Assembly (NCBI RefSeq): GCF_003368325.1
Contig: NZ_CP031466.1
Span: forward strand, 2,728,001-2,792,000
Length of the DNA: 64,000 nucleotides
Source: Paraburkholderia caffeinilytica
Lineage (GTDB): Bacteria > Pseudomonadota > Gammaproteobacteria > Burkholderiales > Burkholderiaceae
Reading direction: 5' to 3'
This document shows positions 16,853-26,251 of this stretch, piece by piece (position 1 is the stretch's first letter; each line of letters starts with the position of its first letter). The translations under genes were made by a program, and so were the position numbers. The notes beneath the pieces were generated by a model, which worked only from the letters and a program-made list of their open reading frames with translations, had not been told where the DNA came from and did no database searches.

Positions 16853-19027
16853 TCATGCCGATGTCCGGCTCAGATGCGTCGCGTCGACGACGTCCTGCCG
16901 GTGCTGACGAACCTGCTTGGGCATGTTCCAACCGAGCACGCCCGTCACGACACCATCGCTCGTGTAACGCGCGACGAACCGGCGTGCCGAAAAATCGCCC
17001 TCGACAATCTCCGCCTGCGCGTCGGCCGCGATCGCACCGAACACCTGAATCTTCACGTCGAACTGATCGGTCCAGAAATACGGCACAGGCGCATAGGGCG
17101 TGTCTTTGCCGAGAATGCACGCCGCAACGGCTTCCGCCTGTTCGGTGGCATTGGTCCGGTTCTCGAAGCGCGTCAGACGGCCCAGTTTCTCGTGATGCCA
17201 TCGTGCGACGTCGCCGACCGCGTAGATTCCATCGGCGGCGCGGCAGCGCGAATCGCACACGATGCCGTTGTCGATACGCAGTCCGCTGCCTTCGAGCCAA
17301 CCTGTCGCGGGCGACGCCCCGATGGCGACGACCACGACATCGGCAGGCAGTACTTCGTCGTTTGCGAGTCGCACGCCGGTGACGCATCCACCTTCGCTCG
17401 TCAGTCCGTCGACGCCTGTACCCAGCCGCAGCGATACGCCGCGTTCCTTGTGGACGGTCGCGAGCAGGCCCGACGCAAGCGGCCCGATCTGCGCTGCCAT
17501 CGGCGCGGCGAGCGGTCCAACGAGCGTCACGTCGAGCCCCAGCGTGCACGCCGTCGCAGCGATCTCGGAACCGAGCACACCTTCACCCACCACGACAAGC
17601 CGCGAGGACGTGCGCAATGCTTCGCGCAGCGCCAGCGTGTCGTCAAGCGAACGCAGCACATGCACGCCGGCAAGCTTCGCTTGTCCCGGCAACCTTCGCG
17701 CATGCGCGCCTGTCGCAATCACGATTGCGTCCGCTTCGAAACGACGCCCCGACGCCGTGCGCACGCTGCGCGCCTTGACGTCGAGTTCCACCGCCGACTC
17801 GCCGAGCACGAATTCGGCATCGAGCGCAGCCAAAGCCTGCGACGGACGCAGCGCTGCCCGCTCGGGCTCCCACGCACCATGCAGCACCTGCTTCGACAAG
17901 GGCGGACGGTCGTACGGCACATGCGGCTCATCGCCGATCAGCGTGATACGACCTTTGTAGCCGCCACGCCGCAGCGCCTCCGCCGTACAAAGACCGCCCG
18001 CCGATGCACCCACGACGAGCACACTGCCTGGCGCTGTCGTCGAATCGCGTCGCGCTTCGCTGCCACCGTGCGCACGCACCCGGGGATCGCCCGGTTGCAG
18101 CGTGGTCGTGAAACCCCACGGCACACCGAGACTGTCCTCCGGCTGCGCGACGATGGTGGTTGCCGATCGATCGCGAATGCCGACGCCCAATGTGGCGAGA
18201 TGGCGCTCCACGCCTTCCAGATCCGCGACCTTCCACGTGATCGCATAGTACGAATCGTTCGGCGCACGCGCCGCGAGGTCGGCACGAGCGGGCGTGCCGG
18301 GATCGGGCACCGCGTACTCGATCAACGTATCGGCGATCGCTACAAAGACGCTTGTCGCGCCCAGCACTTCGTTGCGGCCACGATGCACCACCGTGCCGCC
18401 GAGCGCGTCCACCGCGAAGCGCAGCGCACGCTCGGGCTGACTCGTCAGGATGGTGTGATGCGAACAGTGCTCGATACCGAGCGGATCATCCGCGTCGACC
18501 GGGCCGAGCGCCCAGCCCGGTGTCGCGCGCGGGTCGAGTGGAAAAGGCCCTTCGCGAAAGAACTGGTATTGCATCCCCGCGTCTTCGGGCACCACGAAAA
18601 AAGTCACCACGCCGCCGCCTGGCGAGAGCGGCGGCTCGTCGCCTTGCGCGATGTTGTCGGACAGATCCATGCAGCGGAAGCCGTTGCGGCGCAGCGCGTG
18701 ATAGAGATCCGTCATGCCGTCGACGTACCAGCCGATTCCCCGGAGGCCCGGCGTCTGCACGGCGGGATAGCGCTGCCGGCCGTTGATGAAGTGCAGCTTC
18801 GGGTCGATGGTGTCGAAGAACACATCGCGAATGACCGTGAAGGTCGAGTACTCGGTGGGGTACTCGGGTGTCGACGGCAGCATCGCCGACAGCGACGTGC
18901 TCTTGCGCCCGAATGCGCGCTCGAACCATTGCTCCGCTCGCGCGAGGTCGGGCACTTGCGCAGTCGGGTGGAAGACCCTCATGACGCGAAAACCGTGCGG
19001 CGTCTCACTGATGGCGTGGCTCGTCAC
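16853..19027 (-). CDS. fusion: double VOC domain + FAD ferredoxin reductase
   Basis: 724 residues in one uninterrupted frame; GTG start overlapping the BVMO stop by four bases. Residues about 15-310 look like two vicinal-oxygen-chelate (glyoxalase/extradiol dioxygenase fold) modules: VFHPTAQVPDLARAEQWFERAFG begins the first and HCSHHTILTSQPERALRFAV the second, with LIEYAVPDPG as a later strand. Residues about 330-724 form a putidaredoxin/rubredoxin reductase: VLVVGASAGGLCTAEALRRGG for FAD, YDRPPLSKQVL, IVIATGAHARRLPG, NAD motif VVVGEGVLGSEIAATA, and IYAVGDVARWH. Reductases of this family are usually about 400 residues and stand alone. The reductase half should feed the adjacent ferredoxin and P450; the role of the VOC half is unknown. 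Confidence 0.9.
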   Translation of the reverse strand: MTSHAISETPHGFRVMRVFHPTAQVPDLARAEQWFERAFGRKSTSLSAMLPSTPEYPTEYSTFTVIRDVFFDTIDPKLHFINGRQRYPAVQTPGLRGIGWYVDGMTDLYHALRRNGFRCMDLSDNIAQGDEPPLSPGGGVVTFFVVPEDAGMQYQFFREGPFPLDPRATPGWALGPVDADDPLGIEHCSHHTILTSQPERALRFAVDALGGTVVHRGRNEVLGATSVFVAIADTLIEYAVPDPGTPARADLAARAPNDSYYAITWKVADLEGVERHLATLGVGIRDRSATTIVAQPEDSLGVPWGFTTTLQPGDPRVRAHGGSEARRDSTTAPGSVLVVGASAGGLCTAEALRRGGYKGRITLIGDEPHVPYDRPPLSKQVLHGAWEPERAALRPSQALAALDAEFVLGESAVELDVKARSVRTASGRRFEADAIVIATGAHARRLPGQAKLAGVHVLRSLDDTLALREALRTSSRLVVVGEGVLGSEIAATACTLGLDVTLVGPLAAPMAAQIGPLASGLLATVHKERGVSLRLGTGVDGLTSEGGCVTGVRLANDEVLPADVVVVAIGASPATGWLEGSGLRIDNGIVCDSRCRAADGIYAVGDVARWHHEKLGRLTRFENRTNATEQAEAVAACILGKDTPYAPVPYFWTDQFDVKIQVFGAIAADAQAEIVEGDFSARRFVARYTSDGVVTGVLGWNMPKQVRQHRQDVVDATHLSRTSA

Positions 19028-20706
19028 GACTGCTCTCCCGTTTGCTGTGTTGCGCTCGCGGTCTCGCTGTCATCAATGCAAGCGCGACCTTGCGACATCA
19101 CGAAGGTATTGAATTGCGCTTCGCGGCTCTTCGCCATCACGTCGAAAAGCATGCCGCGCCCCGCTGGGTTCAGCAGAAACTTGCGCGGCTTGCCCGGAAT
19201 GTTCGAGCCGAAGTAGTAGCTGTGCTCCGGACTGAACGGCGAGTAGGAAGCCATCGCATTGACCGTGTTGCTCCACTGGTCTTCGGCCGCCTGGCTCGGC
19301 TCGACAACGTCGTAGCCACGCTCGCGCATATAGGCGAGCAGTTCCATCGTGAAGTCGACCTGGTCGCCGTTGTAGCGCGGGTTGTTGGCTGCCGCGCCAT
19401 GCGGGCCGCCTGGAAAGAACAGGTTCGGAAAGCCCGTCGCCTGAATGCCGAGGAACGTGCTCGGACCATCGCGCCATGCGTCTTCCAGCGCGACGCCGTT
19501 GCGTCCACGAATACCCATGCGTTGCAATGCGCGCGCAAAATCGAAGCCCGTCGCCCAGACGATGATGTCGAATTCTTCCACGCCATGGGCTGTCTCGACG
19601 CCCTTTTCCGTCACCTTCTGGATCGGCGTTTCCTTCAGCGAGACCAGCTTGACGTTGGGCTTGTTGAACGCCTCATAAAAGCCGGTCGCATAAGGCGGAC
19701 GCTTCTGCGCGTAGATGTGGTCCTTCGGAATGAGCAGCTCGGCCGTCGCCGGGTCATTGACGAGACCACGAATCTTGCCCGCGATGAACTCGGAGAACTC
19801 CTTCCTGAGATCCGCATTCGTGAAGAAGTCGCTATAGTTCGACGTCATCTTCGAGAAGCCGGGACTGTTCCACAGTTTTTCGTAGAAGGCCTGACGCTCT
19901 TCCAACGTATCGTCGGTCGAGGCGCGCTTGTACGGCTCATGCAGAAAGCCGCTGATACTCGTATCCAGCGTCTGCTTGATCGTGGTGTAATCGGCGCGCA
20001 GCCCCAGCTGTTCGTCTTCCGTGATGGGGCGGTTGTTGAGCGGCGTACACCAGTTCGGCGAACGCTGATACACCGTCAGCGAAGCCACTTCGTCGGCAAT
20101 GGCGGGAACAATCTGCACGCCGCTCGAGCCTGTGCCGATCACGGCGACGCGTTTTCCCTTGAAGTCCACCGGCGTCGAAGGCCAGAGCCCTGTGTGATAC
20201 GACTCGCCCGCGAAATCTTCGCGCCCGGCCACGGACGGGTAGAACGGCACCGACAGCACGCCCGTCGCGGCGACGAGGTAGCGGGCGATGTGAGTCGACC
20301 CATCGCTGGATTCGATCGTATATGTGCCGCTGTTTTCATTGAACATCGCCGACGTGACGCGCGCATCCAGACGGACGTGACGCCGCAAATCGAAACGGTC
20401 GGCGACGTGATTCAGATAGCGCTCGATTTCCGGCTGCGCAGCGAAGTGTTCGGACCAGCGCCAGTCATCGAAGAGTTCCTTCGAGAACAGGTACGCATAG
20501 GTGTAGCTCTCCGAATCGAAGCGCGCCTCCGGGTAGCGATTCCAGAACCACGTCCCGCCGATGCCCTTCCCTGCTTCGAGCAATACGGCGCTGAGACCCG
20601 ACTCGAGCGCACGGTACAGCTGATAGAGGCCCGTGATGCCCGCCCCTACGATCAGCATGTCGACTTGAGCCGGGGCCGAGGCGTTCTGAACGGCGGATGC
20701 TTGCAT
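19024..20706 (-). CDS. Baeyer-Villiger flavin monooxygenase
   Basis: 560 residues from MQASAVQN; the ATG at 20706 has AAAGGAC upstream and the longer frame is not family-like. FAD motif LIVGAGITGLYQLYRA, GGTWFWNRYPEARFDSES, the BVMO fingerprint FAGESYHTGLWP (pattern FxGxxxHxxxWP) near residue 170, NADPH motif VAVIGTGSSGVQIVPAIA, and WATGFDFARAL. It inserts oxygen beside a ketone to give a lactone or ester. Its stop overlaps the VOC-reductase start, and the esterase gene lies 20 bases upstream, a pairing seen in ketone-degrading pathways. Confidence 0.93.
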   Translation of the reverse strand: MQASAVQNASAPAQVDMLIVGAGITGLYQLYRALESGLSAVLLEAGKGIGGTWFWNRYPEARFDSESYTYAYLFSKELFDDWRWSEHFAAQPEIERYLNHVADRFDLRRHVRLDARVTSAMFNENSGTYTIESSDGSTHIARYLVAATGVLSVPFYPSVAGREDFAGESYHTGLWPSTPVDFKGKRVAVIGTGSSGVQIVPAIADEVASLTVYQRSPNWCTPLNNRPITEDEQLGLRADYTTIKQTLDTSISGFLHEPYKRASTDDTLEERQAFYEKLWNSPGFSKMTSNYSDFFTNADLRKEFSEFIAGKIRGLVNDPATAELLIPKDHIYAQKRPPYATGFYEAFNKPNVKLVSLKETPIQKVTEKGVETAHGVEEFDIIVWATGFDFARALQRMGIRGRNGVALEDAWRDGPSTFLGIQATGFPNLFFPGGPHGAAANNPRYNGDQVDFTMELLAYMRERGYDVVEPSQAAEDQWSNTVNAMASYSPFSPEHSYYFGSNIPGKPRKFLLNPAGRGMLFDVMAKSREAQFNTFVMSQGRACIDDSETASATQQTGEQS

Positions 20707-20726
20707 GAAATTGTCCTTTTGATCTG

Positions 20727-21797
20727 TCACAGTGAGTGTGCGAAAGCCGCGATATCGTCGAGCGTCGCGTGGTACACGTCGGGAATCGCCTTCATGAAAT
20801 TGATTTCGGCCGCGTGGCACGTACCGTTGACCGTGCGTGCCCTCGCCTGCACGCCGGCAGCGAGAAGCTTGCGGTAATAAGCCAGGCCCTCGTCGCGGAA
20901 CGGATCGAGCTCGTTGACCGAAATCGCGTGCGGCGGCAGTCCTTCGAGATCGGCTTGACTCGCGTGATACGGCCACGCCAGCGGATTCGCCGCGTTCTCG
21001 CCGTCGGGGTCGTATGCAATAGCCGTTGCTGCAACCACGGCCAATGGCGTGTAGAGGCCATCGTTTTCGTAGAGCGATTGCAGTTCGGGCCGCTTGCTGG
21101 CATACGCGTTAGAGATGTACGGACACAGCGCATAGACACCATCGACTTCGCGCAACCGGTCTTCGCGCTTCGCCTTGAGCGTGGCCGCCAGCCCGAGGTT
21201 GGCGCCGCCGGAGTCGCCCGAAATGATGAGCCTGGCGATGCCGAGCTTCGCCTTGTTCGCGTGCACCCAACGGAGTGCGGATGAAACATCGTTGAGTCCG
21301 GCGGGAAAGGGATTCACGCCAAGACGTCCCGTCGCGTTTCGGAATTCGACGCCGATCACGACCAGCTTCCTGGCAGCGAGATCGCTGCGCCAACGCGTAT
21401 AAAGCGGCCCTTCGGCATCGAGGATGCACATACCGCCTCCATGCAGGTGCAGCACGCCGGGCACTGCACCGTCGATACCGTCTGGCCGATGAATGAAGAG
21501 GCTGATCTCATTGCCGTCCACGCCCGGGATCTTTTCGATGGTGGTGCTCACGCCCTCCACCAACGGCATGCCGGCGACGGAAGCGGCAAAAAACTCGACA
21601 GAACCAGCCTCGGCTGCCGCAAGATACTGACGAATGCCTTCAAGCGGCGTATTGCTGTCGACATAGACAGGCGGGTCGCCGCCCATTTGCGCAGCCTCCA
21701 GCGCCGCAACGAGACGCGGGTCGGCGCGTGGATCGTCCCGGATGACGAGATCCGGATTGCCCAGCTTGCCGGGACGGTGGAGTTGAATGTCTGCCAT
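20727..21797 (-). CDS. alpha/beta hydrolase, HSL-type esterase
   Basis: 356 residues; AGGAG before the ATG. Hormone-sensitive-lipase group: HGGGMCIL oxyanion-hole motif, nucleophile elbow GDSGGANLG, catalytic Asp in ELDPFRDEG and His in GTCHAAEIN. Longer than the usual 310 residues because of an N-terminal cap of about 95 residues. No signal peptide, so cytoplasmic. It most likely cleaves the ester or lactone made by the BVMO next to it; the product acid would suit the acyl-CoA synthetase. Confidence 0.9.
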   Translation of the reverse strand: MADIQLHRPGKLGNPDLVIRDDPRADPRLVAALEAAQMGGDPPVYVDSNTPLEGIRQYLAAAEAGSVEFFAASVAGMPLVEGVSTTIEKIPGVDGNEISLFIHRPDGIDGAVPGVLHLHGGGMCILDAEGPLYTRWRSDLAARKLVVIGVEFRNATGRLGVNPFPAGLNDVSSALRWVHANKAKLGIARLIISGDSGGANLGLAATLKAKREDRLREVDGVYALCPYISNAYASKRPELQSLYENDGLYTPLAVVAATAIAYDPDGENAANPLAWPYHASQADLEGLPPHAISVNELDPFRDEGLAYYRKLLAAGVQARARTVNGTCHAAEINFMKAIPDVYHATLDDIAAFAHSL

Positions 21798-21871
21798 CTG
21801 TTGTTCTCCTATGGGTTCTCATTGGTGTGCGGGAGTGCGCGAATTCATCCCGGCACACACTGAAAGCGATA

Positions 21872-22648
21872 TCAGGCGGTAGCACCGCCATCGACGGGAA
21901 TCGCCACGCCTGTCATAAAGCTCGACGCGTCAGAGGCGAGGAAGAGCGCCATGTGCGCCATCTCCTCCGGTGTGCCCATTCGCCGCAACGGCACTGATGC
22001 CGAGATCTGCTCGATCGTCGCCTTGACGATTCCATCCGCAATGTCGCGCCTGAGGGCAGGCGTATCGGTCGCACCCGGGCAGATCGCGTTCACGCGGATG
22101 CCCTCGGGCGCCAGCAGTTGCGCAATCGACTTCACGTACTGGATAAGCGCGGCCTTGCTCGCCGAATAGGTCGGAAAAAACGACACCGCCTTCAGGCCGG
22201 CAATCGACGACGTGCAGATCACCGATGCCGAAGAGGAAGTGCGCAGCAACGGCAAGAGCCGCTTGGTCAGGATCATCGGCACCCAGACGTTGATCGTCAT
22301 GCAGGTGTTGAAGCTTTCCGCGTCGTACTCGAAACCCGGTGGTGCGGGCAGGCCGGCGTGATTGAACAGAATGTCGAGCACGGCGTGATCGCGCAGGAAT
22401 GTTTCGACGAATGCATCGAGGGCAGCCTGATCGAGCAGATCGACCTGATGCGCTTCTGCCGAGCCGCCGGCATGCCGAATTTCAGCCGCCGTTTCTTCGG
22501 CGGCAGAACCATTGCGATCGACAATAACCACATGCGCACCTTGAGCGCCGAAAAGCAGCGATGAAGCGCGCCCCATGCCGGAAGCTCCGCCCGTAATGAG
22601 CGCTTTCCTCCCCACGAGCGACATCGCTTTGTCGAGACTGCCCGTCAT
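21872..22648 (-). CDS. short-chain dehydrogenase/reductase
   Basis: 258 residues; AAGGAG before the ATG. TGGASGMG loop, VIVDRN (Asp: NAD preference), NHAGLPAPPG in place of the more common NNAG, TSSIAG catalytic Ser, YSASKAALIQYVK with Tyr-x3-Lys, CPGATDTP. Likely oxidises the alcohol made by the P450 to a ketone for the BVMO, by position. It is 33 bases from the porin and 74 from the esterase gene. Confidence 0.88.
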   Translation of the reverse strand: MTGSLDKAMSLVGRKALITGGASGMGRASSLLFGAQGAHVVIVDRNGSAAEETAAEIRHAGGSAEAHQVDLLDQAALDAFVETFLRDHAVLDILFNHAGLPAPPGFEYDAESFNTCMTINVWVPMILTKRLLPLLRTSSSASVICTSSIAGLKAVSFFPTYSASKAALIQYVKSIAQLLAPEGIRVNAICPGATDTPALRRDIADGIVKATIEQISASVPLRRMGTPEEMAHMALFLASDASSFMTGVAIPVDGGATA

Positions 22649-22681
22649 AGAACCACTCCTTTTTTTCTGGTTATGTGACGC

Positions 22682-24301
22682 TCAGATAATCCAGTACAGA
22701 CTGAGCAGTACATTGAGTGCATTACCCTCTCCCCTGAATTCCGACAAACTGGGCTTATCCGTATAGCCCAATCCGGCAGTGGCATAGAGGCCCGGCATGA
22801 CGTGATACGTGTACGACGCGGTAATGCTGTTCGCACCGCTGATAGCAAAGAAGTTCGTATAGGCGGTGTAGTTGTTGATGACGCTCTGAACGTTCCTGCT
22901 CGTCTTGTTGTGGCTATAGACGAACGACAGAAGATCGGTCGGCCGGCTCGCAAACGGGCCAACCCAATAGGCGCGAGCCTCGTAGTACTGAGTAAAAGGC
23001 GTCGATTTCGGGTCGCCATACATGAAGCTGCCACCGACATACATGCCCCGGTAGGCTGTGTAGGGTGAGCCCGGCGCCGACTGCGTCACCTGATAGTCGC
23101 CGAGTAGGTAGAGCCCATACGAACCATTCTTCGTCGCGTGCGGGTCCTGCAGCATGCGGCTGTAGTCCGGGAACGTCGAGTTGTTGTACATGAAGCCGGC
23201 ACGAAGCCAGGTAAAAGGCGCATCTGGCGACGACGGGCGCTTGTAGCCGAATTCGTTGATCGACAGCACGCGCGTTCCCGGCACAGACGATGTGAATCTG
23301 AAGCCTGTCGGATTCGTATTCACTTCGTCATAAATGGAATTGCCCGTCGGCCCGTTCACCGGCAGGCTGCGCTGAATCGCCGTCTGCGCGTACAGCGTAT
23401 TCGTGACATTCCATTTGATGCGGAAATTCGGCGTGCTGATACTATTGGGCGACATGCCGAGAACGATTGGAACCGACGACGAAGGGCCGAATGGATTGAC
23501 AACCAGTCCGCCAACGAACGTGCCGGCAAACTCAGGCAGGTTCGCAAAATAGCCGGCCTTGATTTCCAGCTTTTTGTCGAGGAGCGTCTGGTACCACGAA
23601 ATACTGTTTAAACGCGCGGTATTCGGGTTGTACTGCTGGTCATTGCTGACGCCAAAGTTGGTACCCACGGCAATCTGACCATCCGGTATGCCATGTTGGC
23701 TCATGTCATACGTGAGAAACGCAGAGTTCGCGAACATAACGCTGGGTCGTTGACCAAAGTACGACCGTCCGCCGGCGCAGTTGTAGTTCAGACTGTTGGG
23801 TCCGCAGGGCGCAAAACCCGATGAAGGAATCCTGCTGGGCGTATTGAGCAGGTTGTCCTGGAAGATCGTCGAGCCTTGTATCGAGAATCCAAAGCCGTAC
23901 TCCGCCAGCTTCGTCCGCCAGTTTCCATAGTCGAGTGCAAGGGTGTCGCCATAGGATGGAAACGGCACGATCCACCCCTTGTAGCCGTACTTCGCGTCGA
24001 GCGCATAGGCACGTGCGGCTGAACTCGCTGACGCGTCGGGCGTAGCTGCTGACTCAGGCACTGCCGCTACGGGCGGGTTGATCTGCGATACGTCTGTCGA
24101 GACGGCAGGCTCCGCCGCCTTGACCGGGAAGGCGCTCATGACAAACGCGCTCAACGCAGCCCCGGATGACACAAGGACACGATGCCGGAAGCGTTCTACT
24201 TTCCCGCAGAGGGAAAAGGCATGGAGGGAATGCCGGTACCGTATTCCTGATACGTCTGGCACAACTGGTTCACATCTCGTGCCGATGTTTCTGTCAATCA
24301 C
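22682..24301 (-). CDS. OprB-family outer-membrane porin
   Basis: 539 residues. GTG start at 24301 has GGAGA at good spacing, although this places about 35 residues before the hydrophobic signal segment (about 40-62, ending KAAEP), so the signal is unusually long or the true start lies inside. The mature part begins with an Ala/Pro linker then WRTKLAEYGFGFSIQGSTIFQDN, QRPSVMFANSAFLTYD and aromatic alternating beta strands typical of carbohydrate-selective porins. The C terminus ends LSLYWII, not in the usual aromatic residue. It probably admits the pathway substrate; it precedes the SDR-esterase-BVMO-P450 series. Confidence 0.82.
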   Translation of the reverse strand: MIDRNIGTRCEPVVPDVSGIRYRHSLHAFSLCGKVERFRHRVLVSSGAALSAFVMSAFPVKAAEPAVSTDVSQINPPVAAVPESAATPDASASSAARAYALDAKYGYKGWIVPFPSYGDTLALDYGNWRTKLAEYGFGFSIQGSTIFQDNLLNTPSRIPSSGFAPCGPNSLNYNCAGGRSYFGQRPSVMFANSAFLTYDMSQHGIPDGQIAVGTNFGVSNDQQYNPNTARLNSISWYQTLLDKKLEIKAGYFANLPEFAGTFVGGLVVNPFGPSSSVPIVLGMSPNSISTPNFRIKWNVTNTLYAQTAIQRSLPVNGPTGNSIYDEVNTNPTGFRFTSSVPGTRVLSINEFGYKRPSSPDAPFTWLRAGFMYNNSTFPDYSRMLQDPHATKNGSYGLYLLGDYQVTQSAPGSPYTAYRGMYVGGSFMYGDPKSTPFTQYYEARAYWVGPFASRPTDLLSFVYSHNKTSRNVQSVINNYTAYTNFFAISGANSITASYTYHVMPGLYATAGLGYTDKPSLSEFRGEGNALNVLLSLYWII

Positions 24302-24341
24302 GTTTGTCTCCGATATGATTCGTTATACGTAATTTCTCTTT

Positions 24342-24626
24342 CTACACCATTGTGCTTCGCACCTTTTTCGTCACTCTGTCTGGAATGAGTTGATCATCGA
24401 GCACAGGGGCGAGATCAGTTCTCCGGACACGAGTTTCCTCGCGAGCATGCCGGTCTGGCGGCACGCGCTCTGCGTCGCTCGTGTTGCCTTCGCGCTGCAC
24501 GCACGAAGAATCCATGCCCGTTGCTGTCATTCCTGAGCTGGTCGGATCGTGGCTCGCGGCTTCAGCAATGTGCAGAACACTCGTCAATGTAAGCAGGGCA
24601 AACGCTCTCCCAAGTAGTCGAACCAT
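24342..24626 (-). CDS. small exported protein, unknown
   Basis: 94 residues; GGAG seven bases before the ATG. A signal peptide is clear (MVRLLGRAFALLTLTSVLHIAEA), leaving about 71 mostly hydrophilic residues with many Arg and Asp and a single Cys. No family recognised. It starts the minus-strand series, 40 bases before the porin, so it may be a periplasmic partner of the uptake system, or a short non-conserved frame. Confidence 0.5.
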   Translation of the reverse strand: MVRLLGRAFALLTLTSVLHIAEAASHDPTSSGMTATGMDSSCVQREGNTSDAERVPPDRHAREETRVRRTDLAPVLDDQLIPDRVTKKVRSTMV

Positions 24627-24723
24627 GACGCGTCTCCGTTGTGTGCAGCGCCGTCGGGCACCTGATTTCAGGTAGATGTCAAACGATCAGCCGGGGGCGA
24701 TCGATGCCGCTCATTTGTGATTG

Positions 24724-24739
24724 GTGAACCAGTGTTCAT
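24724..24739. promoter_or_regulatory. possible fourth TetR operator, before porin operon
   Basis: On the minus strand ATGAACACTGGTTCAC: the same ATGAA/TTCAC arms and six-base centre as the sites at 4287 and 4459, but the centre differs (CACTGG, not TCACSR). It is 98 bases upstream of the exported-protein gene that begins the P450/BVMO series. Confidence 0.4.
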
Positions 24740-24878
24740 GTAATGTAGTTACTCGAACCATGAGACGTCAAGCCCTGACTCAACATCCTTGGGAAAACCC
24801 CGAGTCTTTTCGACCTTACTGCCTGTTGTTCTCCCCTCCGACGACACTCATCATCGTCGGAAATCACGCTAGCACAAA

Positions 24879-24902
24879 ACAAGCCGTACAGTCGGTTTAC
24901 AT
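24879..24902. promoter_or_regulatory. CCG/CGG palindrome, operator-like copy A
   Basis: ACAAGCCGTACAGTCGGTTT followed by ACAT. Matches the more perfect copies at 27029 and 28483 (ACAAACCG, five-base centre, CGGTTT, then AT-rich). It is upstream of the membrane-protein gene at 25054 and is the most diverged of the three. Confidence 0.5.
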
Positions 24903-25053
24903 AGAAAATATTCGGTGTTAGGCTGAATTGCGCTGGAAGATGACGGGCTTCGTCGTTTCCAGATCCACTTAAAAATGGACGTTGCAGTGCACGTCCAGAA
25001 CTGAACGGCGCTTCACACATCTTGTGGTGCGCACTAACAAGGAGGAGACGAGA

Positions 25054-25611
25054 ATGTCATTTCAACAAGACGCGATACCGGCCGCCGTCGAAGCGAACAG
25101 CGATGCCCGCAGGCGCTCGCCTGTCGCTGGCCTGCTGAGTCTGCTCGGCGCTGTTGTCGTGGTGGGATCGTTTGTCGCACTAGCCAGTACGCTGGCGATC
25201 GCCGACGTCTGGGTAGGATTTCTTTTCGCGCTCTATTGGGGCGGCATTGAGCATGGCAACTTCAGGAAGTTGCCGCATTGCGCAGTCGGCGCTGCCATCG
25301 GGCTCACGGTCGCCTATATGTTGCATGCTTTACCGCAAGTGATGGGAACGGCAGCATGGGCGCCTTGCATTGCAGCAATCGTCCTGTTGGTCTACTTCCA
25401 GATTATGGGTTGGTTCACCGTGGCCATTAACATGGTCACGATGCTGTTTCTGACTGTCGCCACGATTCCGATGATTCAGACGGGTACCCAGTATCCGAGA
25501 CTGATGATTTCGCTTGCGTTCGGCGCTCTGTATTTTTCTTGCGTCATCTGGATCGCCAGACAGATATCGGGCCGCGGCAACCGGAATCGAACTAGCCAGC
25601 GCGAAGCATGA
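25054..25611 (+). CDS. inner-membrane protein, unknown
   Basis: 185 residues from MSFQQDAIPA; the ATG at 25054 follows AAGGAGGAGACGAGA. After a 25-residue polar head come about five hydrophobic helices (about 28-55, 58-70, 82-100, 110-130, 135-150 and 160-175), with HGNFRKLPHCAVG between the second and third. The layout recalls small bacterial integral-membrane proteins of uncharacterised families; I recognise no function. A CCG/CGG palindrome that also occurs beside the TetR-like genes lies about 150 bases upstream, so a TetR paralogue may control it. Confidence 0.7.
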   Translation: MSFQQDAIPAAVEANSDARRRSPVAGLLSLLGAVVVVGSFVALASTLAIADVWVGFLFALYWGGIEHGNFRKLPHCAVGAAIGLTVAYMLHALPQVMGTAAWAPCIAAIVLLVYFQIMGWFTVAINMVTMLFLTVATIPMIQTGTQYPRLMISLAFGALYFSCVIWIARQISGRGNRNRTSQREA

Positions 25612-25631
25612 TTTGCGGTAAGCTCCGAAAA

Positions 25632-25997
25632 ACGGATAGCGCGGCCCATTCGGAATGATCCCGCAACGCTGCAATCGAGGCGGCTCTCGTCATCCCGACG
25701 GGAGATGGCCCTGGTAGATTGACCTTCGGCGCGCCGTCCCGCGAAAGCGGGATCGGCAAAAGGCGTGGCGATGCATCAGTTCCATACCAAGCCGACATTC
25801 TCAATACCCCGCTCGCACATCAGCAAGAATATTTGGGATCGTTTGCCGCCAGGCTCCTTTTCACGAAGGCTGACGCTCTTCACGAACCCACGCGTCGCAG
25901 CCGGATCACGGTAAGGCGCGAATCGATCAATAGTCCGAACTCACCCGCAAACGGCACCTTCAGTTCTGCGCATACAGTTCACAACTCAGCCGAATGA
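25632..25997 (+). pseudogene. decayed TetR-family regulator
   Basis: A degraded copy of the gene at 26252. Position by position it matches: the start codon is ACG, codon 9 (Arg in the intact copy) is TGA at 25656-25658, then AAIEAALVI and RLTFGAPSRESGIGK align with the intact HTH region. A short region after this is shifted in frame and then restored, with LNTPLAHQQEYLGSFAARLL matching the intact LKALLAHQQEHYDSFANSFL. Similarity fades near 25980, so the ligand-binding half is lost. It cannot make a working regulator. Confidence 0.85.
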
Positions 25998-26251
25998 TCA
26001 TGCCGGTGATGAAGGTTGCATTTCCGTCGCCGGAACACGGCCTGCACAGCAAAACCAGTCCGCGCGAGCCGGTTTCCGTGCTGAAAAATGCCCGGCAGCA
26101 ACCCGGGAATCGGTAGGATTCAACCTGGGCGGATCGCCGGTGAACTCTTGATAGAATGACAAATCAAGCTCGAGGCCGCTATTCTCGCGGTTTTCGTACA
26201 GATGCCGCCCGGATCAACGTTCGTGCGGCACCTCACATATCATAGGAAAAC

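Noticed and set aside
16838..19216. Very long plus-strand frame (792 codons) opposite the VOC-reductase gene
   Set aside because: It is the antisense shadow of a GC-rich gene; Arg/His-rich with no family motifs.
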